This document shows, piece after piece, positions 52,583 through 60,891 of a stretch of DNA of 64,000 nucleotides. The DNA is from Bacillota bacterium (GTDB lineage Bacteria; Bacillota; Clostridia; Peptostreptococcales; Anaerovoracaceae): the NCBI GenBank assembly GCA_017394515.1, contig JAFPXY010000018.1, positions 21,020-85,019 on the forward strand. The letters are read 5' to 3'. Position 1 is the stretch's first letter. The number at the start of each line of letters is the position of its first letter. The notes under the pieces are model-generated. The model had not been told where the DNA came from. It did no database searches and saw nothing but the letters and a program-made list of their open reading frames with translations. The translations under genes were made by a program, and so were the position numbers.

Positions 52583-52620
52583 AGCGCAGGCAGCGTATAT
52601 AAAGCCTGCGCTTTTCTTTT
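52583..52620 (+). terminator. Terminator or leader hairpin before the Tad-like cluster
   Basis: AGCGCAGGC (52583-52591) pairs with GCCTGCGCT (52604-52612) and is followed by TTTCTTTT. It ends 31 nt before the first Tad-cluster gene, so it may end the upstream transcript or attenuate the cluster. Confidence 0.85.
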
Positions 52621-52650
52621 ACCCAAAATAAACAGCAAAGGAGGTAGGAT

Positions 52651-53259
52651 TTGAAGAGACGTATTGCAGGTATCCTCCTGATAGTCTTAAGCGTTGGAGC
52701 TCTTGGGTTCTGGGAGATCTGGGGCAGGGAGAATCTGAGCTATCAGAAGATCGCGGTGCTTCGGGAATCCCAGGAGGCCAACACGGAGATCAGAGAGGAT
52801 ATGCTGAAACCTGTGAAGGTGGAGAGGGCTACCAAGGGAGCGATCACCTGGGACAAGGCTAGCGACATCGTTGGCCTTGAGACCAAGCAGTTCGTGGCGG
52901 GAGAACTGGAGCTTCACAGGGAGTATTTCAGGGAGCCGGAATTCAAGGTGGGCAAGGAGTTCGACCGGTACATACTGATGATCCCGGATACCTGGCTCAT
53001 GAGCTGTCCGGAGTCCATCAAGAGAGGCGATAAGGCCTTTTTTTATTTGGGCGAAAAGATGGTCTGCCGGGCTCTGACCGCTCACGTGAAGGACAGTTAT
53101 GGCCAGGAGATAACCTATGGAGACCTTAAGCGGTACTATCCCTCGGGCACCATCAAGACTCTGGAGGTCATAGTCACCTCCAAGCAGATGGAGAAACTGA
53201 GCCGCCTGGCCACAAAAGGAAACAGATTTACTCTTATCTACACGGAAGACGACGGATGA
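52651..53259 (+). CDS. SAF-domain (CpaB/RcpC-like) protein
   Basis: A 202-residue protein with one N-terminal membrane anchor (IAGILLIVLSVGALGFW). Residues ~35-95 resemble a SAF domain (NTEIREDMLKPVKVERATKG, ETKQFVAGELELHREYF), as in CpaB/RcpC of Tad pilus systems. It is shorter than typical CpaB. The start is TTG 52651, supported by AAGGAGG and lack of any nearby ATG. First gene of the Tad-like cluster; probably outside-facing and linked to pilus assembly (inference). Confidence 0.7.
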   Translation: MKRRIAGILLIVLSVGALGFWEIWGRENLSYQKIAVLRESQEANTEIREDMLKPVKVERATKGAITWDKASDIVGLETKQFVAGELELHREYFREPEFKVGKEFDRYILMIPDTWLMSCPESIKRGDKAFFYLGEKMVCRALTAHVKDSYGQEITYGDLKRYYPSGTIKTLEVIVTSKQMEKLSRLATKGNRFTLIYTEDDG

Positions 53260-53343
53260 GAAACTGCGCTTCTCATCTGTTGATCAGCAAAAAACACCCG
53301 CGCAGCAGTAAACCAAAAAAGAAACTCAGAAAGGAACTAAAGA

Positions 53344-54651
53344 ATGAATTTTAAAGACGCATGCGACATCGTTTTGGAATGTCTGGAAAACGAATGGAAG
53401 AAAGCCGATGAAATGGACAGGATGGATCGTCTGGAAAGCGAGAAGCGGGCCATCATGGGTTATGAGGAGGAGATGACCCTCTATAAGGCAAAAATCGGTG
53501 AAATCATGGCCAAAATGGAGCTGAATGATGTGGAATGCCCCCCATGGTATAAAAACGCCGAGGAGGGCATTTTTAATGAACTTTATGGTCTGTCCGGCCT
53601 GGCTCCATGGGCTTACGACGAGACGGAGGAGTACCGGAATTCCTCATCGGCCAAGCTCATCGGTGACAAACTTTACTGCCTCATAAACGGAGTCTCCGTC
53701 CTCCAGCCCCAGAGGATACCCAAGGAGAGGAGGGAGCAGCTTAAGCGGGCACTTCTTCTGGCAACTCCCAGAGAGCGACTGGAGGAGGGCTTCCACGAGG
53801 TATATCTTAAAAACGGCATCAGGATCACCATCTTTTCAGGAGAAAGGACCAAGCCCGGCCAGGATATCATGGTCTTCAGAAAATATGTAATGCAGAGGCT
53901 CAGCTTCAATGAGATGGCCAGACTTGGAACCATTCCCCAAAAGGCTGTAGAGCTCTTTGAACACATGGTAAAGGTGGGCTTCAACGTCATCTTTGCAGGC
54001 CCCGTGAGATCCGGAAAGACCACCTTCCTGCAGGTCTGGCAGAGTTATGAAGACAGGCAGCTTGAGGGCTTAGCCATAGCAACGGACCCTGAGACGGACT
54101 GGGCTTCCATCATGCCCGATGCTCCCATCATGCAGCTGGTAGCGGACGGTCAGCAGCTGGAGGAGATCACCAAGCCTCTCTTAAGAGGAGACAATGACTA
54201 CGTGCTTCTGGAGGAGATGCGAGATGGCACTGCCTTTAACATCGCCTTGGAGATCACCTCCATCGGCACCAGAAGAAGCAAAGCCACAGTACATACCGGA
54301 AACGCCAGAGATCTGCCATATATGATGGCAGAAAAGATCCGCAAAAAATACGGAGGCGATACGGCGGATATTATCAAACGAATCGTCTCGAACTTCGACC
54401 TGGTCTTCGAATTCAGGCAGATGGAGGGTAACAGAGCCGTAAAGAAGCTTGTAGGTATCAGTCAGTACTATACTGATCCTAAGACTCTTAAGCCCAAGTC
54501 CGCAAGGATCATGTCCTATGATCATGAAAGGGATAAGTGGATCTGGAACAGCTTCCTATCTGATAAGTTATTAAGAAATCAGGCCGATTATCCCTATGAT
54601 ATGGGCAGGATAATAGAGATCTTAAGACAACTGGAGGAGGAAAGCAGATGA
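53344..54651 (+). CDS. CpaF/TadA-like secretion ATPase
   Basis: A 435-residue type II/IV secretion ATPase that would power a Tad-like pilus. N-terminal ~130 residues are poorly conserved. The Walker A is GPVRSGKTTF (about residue 219), less usual than the GGTGSGKTT of the family; the Walker B/Asp box region is YVLLEEMRDGTAFN, followed by STGHxN-like VHTGNARD. The DNA between it and the SAF gene (85 nt) has no clear promoter. RBS AGAAAGGA. It overlaps tadB by 4 nt. Confidence 0.88.
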   Translation: MNFKDACDIVLECLENEWKKADEMDRMDRLESEKRAIMGYEEEMTLYKAKIGEIMAKMELNDVECPPWYKNAEEGIFNELYGLSGLAPWAYDETEEYRNSSSAKLIGDKLYCLINGVSVLQPQRIPKERREQLKRALLLATPRERLEEGFHEVYLKNGIRITIFSGERTKPGQDIMVFRKYVMQRLSFNEMARLGTIPQKAVELFEHMVKVGFNVIFAGPVRSGKTTFLQVWQSYEDRQLEGLAIATDPETDWASIMPDAPIMQLVADGQQLEEITKPLLRGDNDYVLLEEMRDGTAFNIALEITSIGTRRSKATVHTGNARDLPYMMAEKIRKKYGGDTADIIKRIVSNFDLVFEFRQMEGNRAVKKLVGISQYYTDPKTLKPKSARIMSYDHERDKWIWNSFLSDKLLRNQADYPYDMGRIIEILRQLEEESR

Positions 54652-55586
54652 TAGCCGCCTTTCTGGTGATACTTCTTCTCACAGGAATCTTTGTGCTTAC
54701 CTATGACTGGATGGAGGATGTTTACAAGGCCTTGGGTTTTCTGTTCAAGGCGCTTATAGACTCTTTCAAAGGCGTGGAACTCACGGATAGGAGTGAACTC
54801 TGGGAGAGGGTAAGGGTGGTGCTTGGCATCACCCTTAACATGGGCACAGACAGAGCTGTGAGGCTGTTTTTTGCGGTCTCAGGGATGCTCTCTGTGGCTT
54901 GTATGGTGGTCCTGGGAAGCAGGGTATCCTTTTGGATGAACGCAATAGCTTCGGTCATGATGTTTTTTGCGCCGTATATGATACTGAGATTCAGGATGGA
55001 AAGGATCAGGATCAGGAGCTCCCTGGAGGGGGAGATACTCTTAAGCGAGCTCACGGAGAACTATAAGATCTATTATTACAACATGAAGGAAGGTATCGAC
55101 AGGACGGCTCTTACAATTGAGGACGCACCGGATTCCAAAAGGATCCTTCAGAACCTGTCCCTAGGGCTTCAGCGGGCCGGTTCTGAAAGATCCATTACGA
55201 GACTTCTTGAGGAGTTCGCCTTATCCATCAATACGTCCTGGGCGGGCACCCTGAAGAATCTAATGTACTTCTCTCTGGTTCATGGCATTAGGGTGGATGA
55301 GGCTTTGGAAGACCTTAGCGCCACCTTAAGGCGAGCCAGAGAGGTGAAGGAGTTCGCCAGAAGGGAGAATAATGAGTCCAGACTGATGCTGAAGTACATG
55401 ATCCCCTTGGGTTATGGGCTTACCATACTTGCAGGAGTCAGATATTTTGGCCTCGGATGGGAGAAATTCTGGCATTATCAGTTCCAAACGGAGGCAGGAA
55501 TGACATGGATAACCGCTTCTTTAATAGTTTACGCAATAAGTTATATGGTAAACTTATATCTTTCGGAAAGCAAATTGGACTTGTAG
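54648..55586 (+). CDS. TadB-like inner membrane platform protein
   Basis: A 312-residue protein with an N-terminal membrane helix, a pair of helices around residues 75-125 and a C-terminal pair, enclosing a cytoplasmic GSPII_F-type helical domain (LLEEFALSINTSWAGTLKNLMYF). Role: platform of a Tad/type IV-like pilus. RBS GGAGGAGG. The ATGA overlap with the ATPase gene shows coupling. Its last 82 nt are shared in another frame with the next gene. Confidence 0.82.
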   Translation: MIAAFLVILLLTGIFVLTYDWMEDVYKALGFLFKALIDSFKGVELTDRSELWERVRVVLGITLNMGTDRAVRLFFAVSGMLSVACMVVLGSRVSFWMNAIASVMMFFAPYMILRFRMERIRIRSSLEGEILLSELTENYKIYYYNMKEGIDRTALTIEDAPDSKRILQNLSLGLQRAGSERSITRLLEEFALSINTSWAGTLKNLMYFSLVHGIRVDEALEDLSATLRRAREVKEFARRENNESRLMLKYMIPLGYGLTILAGVRYFGLGWEKFWHYQFQTEAGMTWITASLIVYAISYMVNLYLSESKLDL

Positions 55587-56050
55587 AGGATTCGGAGAAG
55601 GATCTCTACCAGGCAGCCATACTTCTTAAGAATCTGGCCATAGTGAGAAAGGACTATCCGGTGTCTTTGGACTATATTCTGGAGGAATTGGCCAAGGATT
55701 CGGGGACTTTGAAGCCTGTTTTTCAGAAGACCTTGTCCATATACAGGGGAGGAAGGTATGATGAGGCTTTTAAGTATTTTGCGGATTCTGTTAGATCTCG
55801 GTACGGAAAGAATCTTGCCATGATACTTTCGAAGATGGATAAGATAAATCCCTACGAGATCGTGACACAGATAGACGTATACATCGGTATCATCAGGGAA
55901 GTCAGGACCACGGAGGCCATGAGGCAGGCGGAGAGGAGATCTCTTGTAATAACTGCCTTCGCGACGGCCTCGGTCTTCACCCTGATGATCAATTTCTGCG
56001 TGGTGGTGGTCTTTCTGGACACCCTTAACAATTTGCAGTTTTATCTATAG
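55505..56050 (+). CDS. TadC-like platform protein
   Basis: A 181-residue protein with a helical GSPII_F-like region and one strong C-terminal membrane segment (VITAFATASVFTLMINFCVVVVFL). It is short compared with TadC of proteobacteria. The start ATG 55505 follows GGAGGCAGGAATGAC, making the gene overlap tadB by 82 nt; no later ATG in frame is plausible. Likely partner of TadB. Confidence 0.75.
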   Translation: MDNRFFNSLRNKLYGKLISFGKQIGLVEDSEKDLYQAAILLKNLAIVRKDYPVSLDYILEELAKDSGTLKPVFQKTLSIYRGGRYDEAFKYFADSVRSRYGKNLAMILSKMDKINPYEIVTQIDVYIGIIREVRTTEAMRQAERRSLVITAFATASVFTLMINFCVVVVFLDTLNNLQFYL

Positions 56051-56067
56051 TTTAGGAGATTTGAGAT

Positions 56068-56247
56068 ATGAAAAACATTATTATAATCATCGGAACCATC
56101 ATTCTGGGCACGGTGATAGTAAGGCAATTCATCCTGGGAAGCGACAATTCGCTTTTGTCTGCGGCGGAGTCGGTGGTCTCCAACGGCACCATGCAGATCG
56201 AAGAGACCTTTAAGGGCTCCATCCAGCACGCCCCTCAGGGCGACTGA
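56068..56247 (+). CDS. Small single-helix protein, pilin candidate 1
   Basis: A 59-residue peptide, MKNIIIIIGTIILGTVIVRQ at the start, followed by a polar tail ending QHAPQGD. RBS TAGGAGA, 8 nt before the ATG. The size and hydrophobic N-terminus are pilin-like, but the Flp signature (G/XXXXEY) is absent. Position directly after tadC supports a structural role. Confidence 0.7.
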   Translation: MKNIIIIIGTIILGTVIVRQFILGSDNSLLSAAESVVSNGTMQIEETFKGSIQHAPQGD

Positions 56248-56274
56248 GGCCTATGGTTTAAAGGAGGTAGCAGG

Positions 56275-56418
56275 ATGAAGCAGCTGATCGTGACCCTGGG
56301 GCTCATACTCCTGGGCCTTGGTATCTACAGGATGATGGTGACCGACGGAAACAGCCTGTATAACGTGACTTTGAGGACCTTGATGTCCATGAAGGAGGCC
56401 TACCTATGCACCATCTGA
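56275..56418 (+). CDS. Small single-helix protein, pilin candidate 2
   Basis: A 47-residue peptide with a hydrophobic start (MKQLIVTLGLILLGLGIYRM) and a short polar tail. RBS AAGGAGG, 7 nt before the ATG. Overlaps the next gene by 13 nt in a different frame. Confidence 0.65.
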   Translation: MKQLIVTLGLILLGLGIYRMMVTDGNSLYNVTLRTLMSMKEAYLCTI

Positions 56419-56834
56419 TAACTGCGGTGGCTTCCCTGATGATCCTGGGGCTGATGCTATCCCAGTTCGTGGCAAATGAGAATCTTTTCGTCGAGACTTT
56501 GGCCTTGGAAAGGACCATAAACTCTTACATAGGTGAAGAATACAGCGAAGACGAGATGGAGCAAAAAATCCAAGAGCTGAAGGAGCGACTGGAAAAGATC
56601 CCAAACCTTAAGGCGGAGATAAAGGATGACAAACTAACCGTTAAGCTAGGCGGCATCATCGGTCCGTCGAATGCCCTGGGAATCCGGGACAATGAGATCC
56701 TCATAGAAAAGGACCTGGAACTAAGGGTCAGGGAGGATGAACATGAAGAACTTGATGATAACAGCGGGACTGCTGGCGCTGATGGCGATCCTCAACCGAT
56801 ATCAGATGGAGATGAACCTGATAGTGCTGGCTAA
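56406..56834 (+). CDS. Membrane-anchored protein of the Tad-like cluster
   Basis: A 142-residue protein: a hydrophobic N-terminal helix (LITAVASLMILGLMLSQFV), a charged, coiled-coil-like region (DEMEQKIQELKERLEKIPNL), and a probable beta-rich part. This could be a pseudopilin. The last ~33 residues are acidic and low in complexity (EDEHEELDDNSGTAGADGD), and are encoded by DNA that in another frame encodes a hydrophobic peptide. RBS: GGAGG at 56394-56398, 7 nt before the ATG. Confidence 0.72.
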   Translation: MHHLITAVASLMILGLMLSQFVANENLFVETLALERTINSYIGEEYSEDEMEQKIQELKERLEKIPNLKAEIKDDKLTVKLGGIIGPSNALGIRDNEILIEKDLELRVREDEHEELDDNSGTAGADGDPQPISDGDEPDSAG

Positions 56835-56841
56835 TTTATGA
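56737..56841 (+). CDS. Tiny nested hydrophobic peptide in the Tad-like cluster
   Basis: A 34-residue peptide (32 if started at ATG 56743), MNMKNLMITAGLLALMAILN at its start, with a hydrophobic centre. GGGAGG (56731-56736) is 6 nt before the second ATG. All but seven bases lie inside the 3' end of the preceding gene in another frame. Its strong ribosome binding site and helix-like composition resemble the other small proteins here. Not verified by homology. Confidence 0.5.
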   Translation: MNMKNLMITAGLLALMAILNRYQMEMNLIVLANL

Positions 56842-56874
56842 TACAGGAGGATTAAAAATAGGAGGATTTGGATT

Positions 56875-59739
56875 ATGGATCAAAGCATATTTTTTGCTTT
56901 AAAAAATGATAAAAGAAAGGTGAGGGCCTTGGTCATAGCTCTCATCGTTATGCTCATAGGGAGCACTTTAATGACCGAGAACGCCCTGGCTTTCAGCGGA
57001 AAGAAGGGAAGCGTGTACACCGTTACAAGCGGCAAGCAGATAAGATACGGACAGGGGGACGGAGGTTACAGCAATTCCAAAATGACGGATCTAAACGACG
57101 GCCTGGGCAACAGGTATTCTTACTGCGTGCAGCCCTCTAGGCCTACGCCTCAAGCCACCCGGGTTACGGTGGACAAGGTGGTTACGGATGATGCGGACAC
57201 GGGCAAGTGGAACGCCTTGAGAAATATCATCTATTATTCGCCCTCATACCCGGGCTACGACAACAACGTGAAAAAGATCAGGGACAATTACTATACCGGA
57301 GACTTTGACAAGGACTGGGGCATCGCTCATCTGGCTCTTTCCTTCGTATACGAGGGAAGGCCGGAGGATATGGCCACCTACAAGGATACCAAGGCATCCG
57401 ACCTGGGAGAGATCTGGACCAAAGCCAAGAAGCTGGGTAACGCCCTTTGGAAGGACGGGACTACCAAGGATGATGCGGTTCCGGATAGCTTCAAGGTCTT
57501 CGTTTCCTTCATGGAGGGAGTCCAGGACATGGTCGTGGGATACATGGAGTCTCCGGGAAGCCTTAAGATCAAAAAATCCGCGACCCTGGAGTCTCTTACC
57601 AAGGGAAACGACTTGTATTCCCTGGGAGGTGCCAAGTACGAGGTCTTTGACGAAAAGGACAAGTCCATGGGCGTTCTTACCATCGACGAAAAAGGTGAGA
57701 GTGATGCCATGGAACTGCCTGCTGGCACCTATACCATTAAGGAGATCAAGGCACCAAAGGGATATGCCCTTGATGAAGAAGTTTACAAGGTCAAGGTGAC
57801 TTCTGAAGACGAACTGATCCTTGAGACCGAAGACAAGCCCATAAGAGCCATGATAGAACTGCTATTAAAGAAAAAACTCAAAGGATCTAAGGGTAAGGAT
57901 ACTGCGGAAGGACCTTCTCTTAAGGGGGCAGTCTATGAGGTGAAGTTTATGGGAGATGGCTCCTCTAAGGCTCTGGCAGTGTGGCACATGGTCACCGATG
58001 ATAAGGGCGAGATCTCCGGAGTAAAGCCCAAACTGGATAAAACCTATGAGAATTCCGAGCTCTATCAAGATGAGGATGGGAAGGTGGTTTTTCCTCTGGG
58101 AACCTATGAGATACGAGAGGTAAAGGCTCCAGAAGGATATGTAATTGATAAGGAAAAGCACGTAATCAAGGTGGAGGAGGACGGAACAGATAATGTCCTT
58201 ACCAAAGCGTACAACTCGGTGGTCTCTTATGAAGACATTATTAGAGGCGGAGTCAAAGTGACGAAATTTGACCTGGAGACCGGCAAATCAGAGCCTTTGG
58301 GCAGCGCATCCTTTGAAGGCATATGCTTCACCTTAAAGAACATGTCAGAAAGCAGCGTTATCGTAAGAGAGGAGCTGGGCAAAAAAGGAGAATTCACAAG
58401 ATGGATAGGACCGGGAGAAGATATAGGCAGTATCAGCCTTAAATATAATGAGGAGAGCGGTGCATGGGAAGCAGCTACCTTATCAGACGATCTTCCCTAT
58501 GGCAAATACTCAATAATGGAATCGAAGACCAGTTCCACCTATCAGAGAACGGATAAGACGGAGCACATATTTGAAATAAAGGAAGATGGCAAGATGTATT
58601 CCATGGATGACCTAGGGGAGACGCTGATTTTCAGAAATCAGGTTTACAGGTCGGATCTGGAAGGCACAAAGATAGCGGATTCCTCATCCCAAAGATTCAG
58701 CTACGTACCCTTTAAGATCACCAGCCTGACCTCGGGAGAATGCCACGTGGTGGTGACAGATGTCAACGGATACTTCTTTACGGGAGACAGGAGGACTGAG
58801 GATGAGATCTTCGAGGATGAAGAAGGTGCCGGCTTAGAAAGGATAAACCCCTTCGATGATCTTTTGCAAAAAGATGAGATCTCCATGGAGGAAATGGAAA
58901 GCCGGGCTGGGGATGTGCGCCTGGGTGTTTGGTTCGGATCAGATAAGGCCGATGTTAAACTGGGAGCGCTTCCAATGGATAAATATGTACTAGAGGAAAT
59001 GCGGTGTGAGGCCAACGCAGGCTATACCCTGCAAAAAATCCAGTTCGAGGTAAATGAGAAGTCCACCCACGTGATCATCAACTTAGCCACCATCACGGAC
59101 GATGTGCCTGAAATGGGCACAACAGCGTCAGTGGGAGGTAAGAGCGACGGGATCAAACCCGAAAAAGACATAGTTCTTATAGACATTGTGGAATACTCAG
59201 GCCTCAGAAAGGGTGAGACTTACATGCTGGAAGGACGGCTGGTGGACAGAAGTACCGGCGAGACCGTAAAGGACACTGAAGGAAATGACGTGACTGCCAC
59301 CAAGGAATTCACAGCACCCGCGGGAAGCGGCAAGGTAAAGGTAGAATTTCACTTTGATGGATCCAACCTCAATGGTATGGATACGGTGGTCTTCGAAAGA
59401 CTTTACGATTCGGAGGGCAATCTGATTTGCTCTCACGAAGATCCGGATGATGAATTCCAAAGGCTGACCTGGGAGGATGAACCCGAGGAGCCTGGAGAGC
59501 CAGAGGAACCTGATGAGCCGGGGGAACCTGAAGAACCTGAGGAGCCGGACAAACCGGACAAGCCCGAGAAGCCTGAGAAACCTGAGAAACCGAAGGTACC
59601 GGATAAGCCGGAAAAGTCGAAAGCACCTGTCAAACAGCAGGTGCCTAAGACAGGAGATACTTCAGGCATAGAACTCTGGTCGACGATATTACTGCTTTCT
59701 GTATCCGCTGCTGCAAGACACAAAAAAGAGCAGGAATAA
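56875..59739 (+). CDS. Wall-anchored adhesin with thioester-like, Cna-B/SpaA and VaFE domains
   Basis: A 954-residue surface protein. A signal peptide (ending ALAFSG, residue ~42) leads to a thioester-like domain (YCVQPSRPTPQATR, later AHLALSFVYEG). Cna-B/SpaA modules follow: LGGAKYEVFDEKDK with GTYTIKEIKAPKGYAL, then LKGAVYEV with GTYEIREVKAPEGYVI, and at least one more (GGVKVTKFDLETG). A VaFE repeat is next (MGTTASVGGKSDG, TATKEFTAPAGSGKV, VFERLYD). The Pro/Glu/Lys-rich wall spanner and sorting signal VPKTGD, hydrophobic helix and KKEQE tail end it. RBS AGGAGG. Same direction as the Tad-like genes, 33 nt after them. Confidence 0.9.
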   Translation: MDQSIFFALKNDKRKVRALVIALIVMLIGSTLMTENALAFSGKKGSVYTVTSGKQIRYGQGDGGYSNSKMTDLNDGLGNRYSYCVQPSRPTPQATRVTVDKVVTDDADTGKWNALRNIIYYSPSYPGYDNNVKKIRDNYYTGDFDKDWGIAHLALSFVYEGRPEDMATYKDTKASDLGEIWTKAKKLGNALWKDGTTKDDAVPDSFKVFVSFMEGVQDMVVGYMESPGSLKIKKSATLESLTKGNDLYSLGGAKYEVFDEKDKSMGVLTIDEKGESDAMELPAGTYTIKEIKAPKGYALDEEVYKVKVTSEDELILETEDKPIRAMIELLLKKKLKGSKGKDTAEGPSLKGAVYEVKFMGDGSSKALAVWHMVTDDKGEISGVKPKLDKTYENSELYQDEDGKVVFPLGTYEIREVKAPEGYVIDKEKHVIKVEEDGTDNVLTKAYNSVVSYEDIIRGGVKVTKFDLETGKSEPLGSASFEGICFTLKNMSESSVIVREELGKKGEFTRWIGPGEDIGSISLKYNEESGAWEAATLSDDLPYGKYSIMESKTSSTYQRTDKTEHIFEIKEDGKMYSMDDLGETLIFRNQVYRSDLEGTKIADSSSQRFSYVPFKITSLTSGECHVVVTDVNGYFFTGDRRTEDEIFEDEEGAGLERINPFDDLLQKDEISMEEMESRAGDVRLGVWFGSDKADVKLGALPMDKYVLEEMRCEANAGYTLQKIQFEVNEKSTHVIINLATITDDVPEMGTTASVGGKSDGIKPEKDIVLIDIVEYSGLRKGETYMLEGRLVDRSTGETVKDTEGNDVTATKEFTAPAGSGKVKVEFHFDGSNLNGMDTVVFERLYDSEGNLICSHEDPDDEFQRLTWEDEPEEPGEPEEPDEPGEPEEPEEPDKPDKPEKPEKPEKPKVPDKPEKSKAPVKQQVPKTGDTSGIELWSTILLLSVSAAARHKKEQE

Positions 59740-59745
59740 AATAAA

Positions 59746-59774
59746 GGCTGCTGTATCAAACCGATACAACAGCC
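59746..59774. terminator. Bidirectional terminator between adhesin and ychF
   Basis: A 12-bp stem with one mismatch (59746-59757 with 59763-59774) between two convergent genes; the T-tract is short on both strands. Confidence 0.7.
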
Positions 59775-59793
59775 ATTTGGATCAATAATTGAC

Positions 59794-60891
59794 TTATACG
59801 TTGAAGAGGAAGTTGACGATGTCGCCATCCTTCATGACGTATTCTTTACCCTCGGATCTGAGATAGCCTTTCTCCTTGGCCTGTGCCATGGAGAAGCCGG
59901 CTTCCGCGAACTTATCGTAAGGGATGGTTTCAGCTCTGATGAAGCCTCTCTCGAAATCGGTGTGGATCTTGCCGGCAGCCTGAGGAGCCTTGGTGCCGCG
60001 TTTGATGGTCCATGCTCTGCATTCATCTTCTCCTGCAGTAAGGAAGGAGATGAGGTTGAGAAGGGTATAGGAGGCTTTGACAAGTTTGTCAAGGCCGGAC
60101 TCTTCGATACCCAGGTCTTCAAGGAACTCTGCCTTTTCGTCATCGTCCAGATCTGCCATTTCAGCTTCGATCTCGCAGCAGATGACTACACACTGGGCGC
60201 CTTCCTTCTCGGCGATATCGGTAACTGCCATGACATAGGGATTGTTTTCCTGATCTGCCAGACCGTCTTCATCCACGTTTGCTACATAAATGATGGGTTT
60301 ATTGGAGAGGAGACCTATGGACTTGACGAATTCTTCTTCTTCCTCATCATCGAATTCATAGGCTCTGGCATTGTTGCCCTCTGAAAGCCACTCATAGATC
60401 TTGTTAAGGATATCAAGTTCTGCACGAGCATTCTTGTCGAACTTAGCGGTCTTCTCAGTCTTGGCGATCCTTCTTTCCAGGATCTCCATGTCGCTCAAAA
60501 GAAGCTCGGTGTTTATGGTCTCGATATCTGATACAGGATTGATCCTTCCGTCTACGTGGACGATGTTGTCGTTTTCAAAGCAGCGTACCACGTGGACGAT
60601 GGCTTCTACCTCACGGATATGGCCAAGGAACTTGTTGCCAAGACCTTCACCTTTGGAAGCACCTTTAACCAGACCTGCGATGTCGCAGAACTCGATGGTG
60701 GCGTATACGGTCCTCTTGGAATTGTATACCTCGTGAAGCTTGGTGATCCTGGGATCCGGCACGGTAACGATACCGATATTGGGTTCAATGGTGCAGAAGG
60801 GGTAGTTAGCTGCCTCAGCTCCTGCCTTGGTTATTGCGTTGAAAAGTGTACTTTTGCCTACGTTAGGAAGGCCGACGATACCTAATTTCAT
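59794..60891 (-). CDS. ychF: Ribosome-binding ATPase YchF
   Basis: Obg-family P-loop NTPase that prefers ATP and binds ribosomes. The 365 residues begin MKLGIVGLPNVGKSTLFNAI, have EFCDIAGLVKGASKGEGLGN (in part DIAGLVKGASKGEG), the NxxE-type NVDEDGL in place of NKXD, and a C-terminal TGS-like domain (RGFIRAETI, KEYVMKDGDIVNFLFNV). It starts in the ATGA overlap with the lgt stop and has RBS AAAGGAG. Confidence 0.96.
   Translation of the reverse strand: MKLGIVGLPNVGKSTLFNAITKAGAEAANYPFCTIEPNIGIVTVPDPRITKLHEVYNSKRTVYATIEFCDIAGLVKGASKGEGLGNKFLGHIREVEAIVHVVRCFENDNIVHVDGRINPVSDIETINTELLLSDMEILERRIAKTEKTAKFDKNARAELDILNKIYEWLSEGNNARAYEFDDEEEEEFVKSIGLLSNKPIIYVANVDEDGLADQENNPYVMAVTDIAEKEGAQCVVICCEIEAEMADLDDDEKAEFLEDLGIEESGLDKLVKASYTLLNLISFLTAGEDECRAWTIKRGTKAPQAAGKIHTDFERGFIRAETIPYDKFAEAGFSMAQAKEKGYLRSEGKEYVMKDGDIVNFLFNV

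Noticed and set aside
59470..59640. Short Pro/Glu/Lys codon repeats, considered as a CRISPR or minisatellite
   Set aside because: They are the wall-spanning repeats of the adhesin, with no regular repeat-spacer pattern.
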